The notes beneath the pieces were generated by a model. That model saw nothing but the letters and a program-made list of their open reading frames with translations. It had not been told where the DNA came from and ran no database searches. 5,600 bases of DNA from an uncultured Clostridium sp. (GTDB lineage Bacteria > Bacillota > Clostridia > Peptostreptococcales > Peptostreptococcaceae): assembly GCA_900550335.1 (NCBI GenBank), contig URRU01000123.1, positions 1 through 5,600 of the forward strand, written 5' to 3'. Positions 1-3,813 of this stretch are shown piece after piece; within the stretch, counting starts at the first letter, position 1; every line of letters begins with the position of its first letter. A program made the position numbers and the translations under genes.

Positions 1-1151
1 ACATTGTAATTAGAGATAATAAAAAGGTTGAAAAATGCCTTGAAATACAATCGCAGCTCCCAGATTTTATGAAAGATTATTTTATATACTTAAAAGGATC
101 TGTTTCTGTATCAAGTAGGCTTGCGTATCTTGAGGATATTTTATTTTTCTGCCATTATCTTGTTGAAACGGCTGAACATACATCTGCAAAAATTACTCAC
201 GACATCACTTTAGAGGAATTCTCTGAGATTAAAGCTAGAGACGTAAATCTATTCCTCGGTGAATATTGTAGTAGATATTATAAAGAAATTGGCAATACGA
301 CTATGGTATTTGAGAATAATAATCGTGCGCTTGCCAGAAAAAAATCCTCTCTCTCTACTCTGTTTAAATTCCTTTATAGGAATGAGCAGCTTAAAGAGAA
401 TATAACTGATGGCTTTAACCCAATAAAGCTCCCTAAACCGCAGCCAGATGCTATAAAAAGGCTTGAGATTGATGAAGTGGCTGTTATGCTAGATGCTGTA
501 GAAACTGGTGAGGGACTTACTGAGAAAGAAAAAGTTTATTGGAAAAAGACTAAGCTTAGAGATAAAGCAATTTTAGCACTATTTGTCACTTATGGACTTA
601 GATTAAATGAGCTTAGAGAGCTTAATATTTCTTCTTTTAACTTCTCTCGTGGTGAGTTTACTATTTTTAGAAAAAGGGGCAAGGAAGTTTTAATGCCTAT
701 TAATAAAACTTGTGAGCATGTTGTTTTGGATTATATTAATAATGAAAGACCTCAGAGTGAGGATATTCCTGAAGAACACAGAGATGCACTTTTCTTATCC
801 CTTCAGAAAAAAAGGATGACAGAAAGAGCTATCACTTCCCTAGTTAAAAAGTACACTTCTATATCTATGTGTACAACTAGGGATAAAGGATACAGCCCTC
901 ATAAGCTAAGAGCAACTGCGGCTACTTCTCTAATCCAAAATGGCTTTACAATATACGATGTTCAAAACTTACTTGACCACGACAATGTAACGACAACGCA
1001 GCTTTATGCAGCTCATAAAAAACACGTTAAACGAGATATAGTGAAGAACTTTGAATGGCTAGATGATGATAAAAACGATGGAATAATAGATGAAGATTTT
1101 GAAAGTTTAATTGATGAAGAAAACGATACTGACGATATTCTTGGCAAATAG
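1..1151 (+). CDS. Tyrosine recombinase/integrase family protein, 5'-partial
   Basis: This is a site-specific DNA recombinase of the tyrosine (phage integrase/Xer) family, which cuts and rejoins DNA through a covalent 3'-phosphotyrosine. The frame is open to the left edge with no stop. The 22 codons before the ATG at 69 include LPDF directly ahead of MKDYFIYLKG, which fits the first helix of the core-binding domain, and no ribosome binding site precedes 69. The true start is therefore outside the window. Numbering from the ATG at 69, residues 1-115 are the helical core-binding domain and about 131-330 the catalytic domain. The catalytic set is complete: R178 (YGLRLNEL), K202 (beta-hairpin RKRGKE), H278 and R281 (HKLR), H304 (LLDH) and Y313 (QLYA). 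At more than 382 residues it is longer than XerC/XerD (about 300). It ends in an acidic tail (about 331-360) that ordinary Xer proteins lack. It lies 202 bp upstream of lexA on the same strand. The family is sure; whether it is a housekeeping Xer-like enzyme or a mobile-element integrase is not visible, and its target site is unknown. Confidence 0.93.
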   Translation, partial: IVIRDNKKVEKCLEIQSQLPDFMKDYFIYLKGSVSVSSRLAYLEDILFFCHYLVETAEHTSAKITHDITLEEFSEIKARDVNLFLGEYCSRYYKEIGNTTMVFENNNRALARKKSSLSTLFKFLYRNEQLKENITDGFNPIKLPKPQPDAIKRLEIDEVAVMLDAVETGEGLTEKEKVYWKKTKLRDKAILALFVTYGLRLNELRELNISSFNFSRGEFTIFRKRGKEVLMPINKTCEHVVLDYINNERPQSEDIPEEHRDALFLSLQKKRMTERAITSLVKKYTSISMCTTRDKGYSPHKLRATAATSLIQNGFTIYDVQNLLDHDNVTTTQLYAAHKKHVKRDIVKNFEWLDDDKNDGIIDEDFESLIDEENDTDDILGK

Positions 1152-1175
1152 ATGATAACTCTGAAAAACAAAAAA

Positions 1176-1189
1176 CGAACATTTGCTCG
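1176..1189. promoter_or_regulatory. LexA operator (SOS box 1)
   Basis: The sequence CGAACATTTGCTCG matches the Firmicutes SOS box CGAACRNRYGTTYG except at two positions (T for R in the centre and C for T in the right half). The left half-site CGAAC is perfect. It lies one base from a second box and upstream of lexA, as expected for autoregulation. The match is by eye; binding is inferred. Confidence 0.72.
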
Positions 1190-1190
1190 A

Positions 1191-1204
1191 CGAATAAATG
1201 TTTG
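1191..1204. promoter_or_regulatory. LexA operator (SOS box 2)
   Basis: The sequence CGAATAAATGTTTG matches CGAACRNRYGTTYG at every position but one (T for C in the left half). Its last three bases are shared with the proposed lexA -35 element, so bound LexA should block RNA polymerase. The two boxes are separated by a single base (1190), which places their centres 15 bp apart. Confidence 0.8.
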
Positions 1205-1230
1205 TATCCTACTGTTAAATATGATATTAT
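1202..1230 (+). promoter_or_regulatory. lexA promoter, SOS-controlled
   Basis: The proposed -35 is TTGTAT (1202-1207; a weak match that keeps the TTG), followed by a 17-bp spacer and the -10 TATTAT (1225-1230). The -10 is preceded by TGA, giving an extended TGn -10 that would compensate for the weak -35. Transcription should start near 1237, leaving a leader of about 115 nt before lexA. The -35 overlaps SOS box 2, as expected for a LexA-repressed promoter. The start site is inferred. Confidence 0.62.
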
Positions 1231-1353
1231 ATAGTTATAAATAATAAAATTTTTGACTTTATTAAGCAAATAATTAGCTATGTTCCATTCAATAAAAATA
1301 AGTTAAGATATTGAGTTAAATAAAGCGATTAAATAAAGAAATGAGGAATTAGT

Positions 1354-1992
1354 ATGTATTCAAATTTAACAGACAAACAAATAGCGATACTAGAGTTCAT
1401 AAAATCCGAAATTTCTAAGAAGGGTTATCCACCTGCTGTTAGAGAGATTTGTGATGCGGTAAATTTAAGATCTACATCTACTGTTCATTCTCATCTAAAT
1501 AAATTAGAAAAATTAGGATATATAAGAAAAGACCCTACTAAGCCAAGAGCTATCGAGGTTCTGGATAAAGCTAGGGATGATGACGATGTTATTGGATTAC
1601 ACCAGGAAATGATAAATCTTCCTCTTATAGGTCAGATAACTGCTGGTGAGCCTATATTTGCTGAGCAGAATATAGAGGAATATATTCCACTACCAGCGTC
1701 TCTTGTTAGCGGAAAGGATAATTTTGTTCTTAGAGTAAAGGGAGATAGTATGGTAAATGCGGGTATATTAAATGGAGATTATGTAGTTGTAGATAAGAAA
1801 AATACAGCTGCAAATGGTCAAATGGTAGCTGCATTAGTAGAAAATGAAAAAGCTACTGTTAAAACATTCTACAAAGAAGACGGTAAAATAAGATTACAGC
1901 CAGAAAATGACTTTATGGAACCTTTCATATTTGAAGATGCTCAGGTTCAGATAATTGGTATTGTAACTGGTGTATTTAGAGTCTTAAAATAA
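1354..1992 (+). CDS. lexA: LexA, SOS-response transcriptional repressor
   Basis: LexA binds SOS boxes as a dimer and represses DNA-damage genes. RecA filaments on single-stranded DNA trigger its self-cleavage, which lifts repression. The 212-residue protein is full length for the family. Residues 1-70 form the winged helix-turn-helix, with the recognition region in VREICDAVNLRSTSTVHSHL. Residues about 88-210 are the S24 peptidase-like dimerisation domain. The scissile bond is A97-G98 (in QITAGEP), the nucleophile is S132 (in KGDSM) and the general base is K170 (in ATVKTFY), so it should be cleavage-competent. The start is supported by GAGG at 1343-1346, seven bases before the ATG. Two SOS boxes upstream indicate autorepression, and a strong hairpin terminator follows. 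It appears to be monocistronic: the next gene is convergent, and the recombinase upstream is separated from it by this gene's own promoter. Confidence 0.98.
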   Translation: MYSNLTDKQIAILEFIKSEISKKGYPPAVREICDAVNLRSTSTVHSHLNKLEKLGYIRKDPTKPRAIEVLDKARDDDDVIGLHQEMINLPLIGQITAGEPIFAEQNIEEYIPLPASLVSGKDNFVLRVKGDSMVNAGILNGDYVVVDKKNTAANGQMVAALVENEKATVKTFYKEDGKIRLQPENDFMEPFIFEDAQVQIIGIVTGVFRVLK

Positions 1993-2089
1993 TTTACAAT
2001 TTAATAATTTAATTTTCACTTATAAATTATCAAAATCTTAGACTTTAGATATATTTAATTGAATAATTGAAAATATTTAAAATGCAATA

Positions 2090-2123
2090 AAAAAGTACTC
2101 CGATTAAACTTGGAGTACTTTTT
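2090..2123. terminator. Bidirectional intrinsic terminator between lexA and the convergent lipoprotein gene
   Basis: A perfect 12-bp stem (AAAAAGTACTCC at 2090-2101 with GGAGTACTTTTT at 2112-2123) encloses a 10-base loop. Its outer A and T runs supply a U tract on either strand. It lies about 100 bp after the lexA stop and about 110 bp beyond the stop of the minus-strand gene, so it can serve both. Nothing else is recognisable in 1993-2233, which is AT-rich non-coding sequence. Confidence 0.9.
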
Positions 2124-2233
2124 CTTTTAAACAAACATTCTTTATCTAAATAGTTAAATAATAATTTTTTCCCTTTTGAATTTTTGAAATTAAGTTTTAT
2201 CTCTTTTGATTTTATATCTTTTTAGTTTAAGTG

Positions 2234-3454
2234 CTATCTTCCTTCACATCTTTTACAAAGTCTTGGTTTTCCACTATCTGAAATAGTTCCAGACAATACA
2301 TTCTTGCTCTTCCGTAGCCCAGAACAATCTCTGTATTTATGGTACACCTTACCATTTTTAGTCCAAAATACTGTCTTTAAATTATCAGAACCATCTGATG
2401 AGTTAGATTCAGAATAACTAGATTCATATGAAGAATCTGATGAATACTCATCTACAGAATTGCTGCCTGGATTATAATCTCCCTTTTTAGAATTTGTAGT
2501 AATACCATTTCCACTAGATGTAAATAAAAGGTCTCCGCTTTCATCCGTTCTGTATACGTCTATCCCCCTATCTTTAAGCTTCTGCATAGTCTCTCTGTGA
2601 GGATGTCCATATTTGTTATTTCTTCCACATAAAATAACCGCATACTCTGGATTTGTCTTACTTAAAAATGTATCTGTTGTGCTACTATGAGAACCATGAT
2701 GTCCTAATTTTAATAGATCTACATCTGGAACCTTATTTAAAATTTCGTATTCAACCTCTTCTTCGGCATCCCCCATAAATAGCATCTTGTCATTTCCATG
2801 AGTTAAAAGAACAACTAATGACTCATTATTAGTAGTGCTGCCTCCATTAGTATTGAAAACTTCAAAATAAGAATTCTTTAGCTTAAATTTTTTACCCTCT
2901 AAAGGTACTGAAGGATTCAAGCCTTTGTCTGAAAGTGCCATGATAAAGTCTCTATATGTCCGAGTATCTGCATCTCCATTAGAAACAAATGCATTCTCTA
3001 CCTTACATTTCTTAACAACTGCATCCAGTCCACCAGCATGGTCTGCATGAGCATGAGTAGATATAAGATATTTAATATCCTTTACTCCCCGTCCATTTAA
3101 ATAATTTACAACTGACCTTTCATCGTCGTTGTCCCCAGCATCGATAAGCATAGCTACTCCTCCATCATCTATTAGAATCGCATCGCTATTTCCTGTATCG
3201 ATAAAGTGAATCTGTACATCACCATCAGACAATGTGTCGTTATTCGACCGAGACTTATCGCTCTGATCTTCTGCCGTATCAGATGCCGAATTTGATGCAT
3301 CATTATCTGAAGATGAAATACTTGTTGATGAACTCGAATTATTAGATGAGCTTGAATCATCTTCTGTGTTATTCGATGAACATCCTGTGAATGTCATTGA
3401 AATCGATAATACCCCAGCAAGTATAATACCGATAAATTTAGATCTCAAATTCAT
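2234..3454 (-). CDS. Lipoprotein with ComEC/Rec2-type metallo-beta-lactamase domain and C-terminal His/Cys module
   Basis: This is a 406-residue exported metallohydrolase. Residues 1-25 are a lipoprotein signal peptide: basic start, hydrophobic core and lipobox FTGC with C25 to be lipidated. The usual Leu at -3 is Phe, a mild deviation. A Ser/Asn/Asp-rich linker (about 26-78) leads to the metallo-beta-lactamase fold (about 79-315). Its metal ligands are H134, H136, D138 and H139 (THAHADHAGG), D229 (FMGDAEEE) and later HHGSH (252-256) and HPH (284-286). The HHGSH and HPH pattern is typical of the C-terminal domain of the DNA-uptake protein ComEC, where that domain is thought to degrade the non-transported strand. 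A second Ser/Tyr/Asp-rich linker (325-358) precedes a small module (359-406) with H372, C377, C400 and C403. There are no ComEC membrane segments, so this is a stand-alone relative anchored outside the membrane. The substrate is unknown; nuclease or phosphodiesterase activity is inferred. The start is supported by GGAGG five bases upstream of the ATG. Confidence 0.92.
   Translation of the reverse strand: MNLRSKFIGIILAGVLSISMTFTGCSSNNTEDDSSSSNNSSSSTSISSSDNDASNSASDTAEDQSDKSRSNNDTLSDGDVQIHFIDTGNSDAILIDDGGVAMLIDAGDNDDERSVVNYLNGRGVKDIKYLISTHAHADHAGGLDAVVKKCKVENAFVSNGDADTRTYRDFIMALSDKGLNPSVPLEGKKFKLKNSYFEVFNTNGGSTTNNESLVVLLTHGNDKMLFMGDAEEEVEYEILNKVPDVDLLKLGHHGSHSSTTDTFLSKTNPEYAVILCGRNNKYGHPHRETMQKLKDRGIDVYRTDESGDLLFTSSGNGITTNSKKGDYNPGSNSVDEYSSDSSYESSYSESNSSDGSDNLKTVFWTKNGKVYHKYRDCSGLRKSKNVLSGTISDSGKPRLCKRCEGR
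2237..2380 (-). other. C-terminal His/Cys (putative zinc-binding) module of the lipoprotein
   Basis: The last 48 residues start with TVFWTKNGKVYH and contain YHKYRDC and CKRC. The arrangement is H372-x4-C377-x22-C400-x2-C403, four candidate metal ligands. I recall similar short modules ending other clostridial ComEC-like hydrolases, but no function is established to my knowledge. A role in binding DNA or an envelope ligand is speculation. Confidence 0.6.
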
Positions 3455-3459
3455 ATTGC

Positions 3460-3464
3460 CCTCC
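3460..3464 (-). promoter_or_regulatory. Ribosome binding site of the MBL lipoprotein gene
   Basis: On the minus strand the gene is preceded by a near-perfect Shine-Dalgarno GGAGG, with five bases (GCAAT) between it and the ATG. This fixes the start at 3454, which also gives a proper signal peptide. Confidence 0.9.
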
Positions 3465-3506
3465 TTTATGTACTTTTAAATTTTCTGTGTTTTTGTTTAG
3501 ATACTT

Positions 3507-3544
3507 GGATAATTTAATTAAGCTACCAAAAAAATTAATTATCC
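3507..3544 (-). other. Inverted repeat in the 5' leader of the MBL lipoprotein gene
   Basis: The left arm GGATAATTTAATT (3507-3519) is complementary to AATTAATTATCC (3533-3544), giving 12 base pairs with one bulged base and a loop of about 13 bases. It lies between the proposed transcription start (near 3572) and the ribosome binding site, so it would form in the leader RNA. No U tract follows, so it is not a terminator. It could be an operator at DNA level or an RNA structure. No known riboswitch is recognised. Confidence 0.5.
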
Positions 3545-3578
3545 AGTTAAATTTATATTATTAACAGATACTCTTACT

Positions 3579-3607
3579 ATTATACCAATAAATTCATCTT
3601 TTGTGAA
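3579..3607 (-). promoter_or_regulatory. Promoter of the MBL lipoprotein gene
   Basis: On the minus strand there is a -35 TTCACA (3607-3602; five of six match TTGACA), a 17-bp spacer and a perfect -10 TATAAT (3584-3579). The -10 is preceded by TGG, which makes it an extended -10. This is a strong sigma-A type promoter with a start near 3572 and a leader of about 118 nt. It shows that the lipoprotein gene is transcribed separately from the cell-wall protein gene upstream. Confidence 0.8.
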
Positions 3608-3677
3608 ATTTTATAATAATTAATTACTAATTAAGCAAAATATAGAATGTATTTATGAATTTTGTTATAAAAAATAT

Positions 3678-3707
3678 TTTAAATCATTATAATTTAAATC
3701 ATTATAA
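3678..3707. repeat. Two perfect tandem copies of a 15-bp AT-rich unit
   Basis: The unit TTTAAATCATTATAA occurs at 3678-3692 and again at 3693-3707 with no spacer, followed by a run of T. Each copy contains ATTATA, which reads TATAAT on the minus strand, but no -35 lies at the right distance from either. The rest of 3455-3813 (359 bp without a gene) holds the promoter and inverted repeat of the lipoprotein gene, this repeat and the terminator of the next gene; otherwise it is AT-rich filler. Confidence 0.85.
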
Positions 3708-3738
3708 TTTTTTTAACAACTAATTTATTTTTTAAGTA

Positions 3739-3781
3739 AAAAAAGCTGCTACAAAAGTAAAGATTTTGTAACAGCTTTTTT
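3739..3781 (-). terminator. Intrinsic terminator of the CWB2 protein gene
   Basis: An 18-bp inverted repeat (3739-3756 with 3764-3781) encloses a 7-base loop. The stem has one non-Watson-Crick position. In minus-strand RNA it is a tolerated G-U pair, whereas in plus-strand RNA it would be a C-A mismatch, so the hairpin fits best as the minus-strand terminator. It starts about 33 bp after the stop codon, and the stem ends in a run of U. Confidence 0.93.
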
Positions 3782-3813
3782 GTACATCCTATTTTTCCTA
3801 TTTTTTAGAAGTG

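Noticed and set aside
1175..1205. The inverted repeat after the recombinase gene as an intrinsic terminator
   Set aside because: There is no U tract after the right arm, the centre has no loop, and the arms coincide with two SOS boxes, which explain the symmetry better.
1027..1269. An 80-residue minus-strand open frame
   Set aside because: It overlaps the conserved end of the recombinase, has no ribosome binding site and no recognisable protein features.
1253..1284. A second lexA promoter with -35 TTGACT at 1253-1258
   Set aside because: The only -10-like hexamer downstream (TATGTT at 1279-1284) is 20 bp away and a weak match. The extended -10 at 1225-1230 with 17-bp spacing is better and fits the SOS boxes.
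3172..3360. A 62-residue minus-strand open frame inside the lipoprotein gene
   Set aside because: It is an alternative frame of the Ser/Asn-rich linker region, rich in Ile, His and Gln with no family signature.
3686..3706. TATAAT motifs on the minus strand within the 15-bp repeats as promoters
   Set aside because: No -35-like hexamer lies 16-18 bp upstream of either copy, and a far better promoter exists at 3579-3607.
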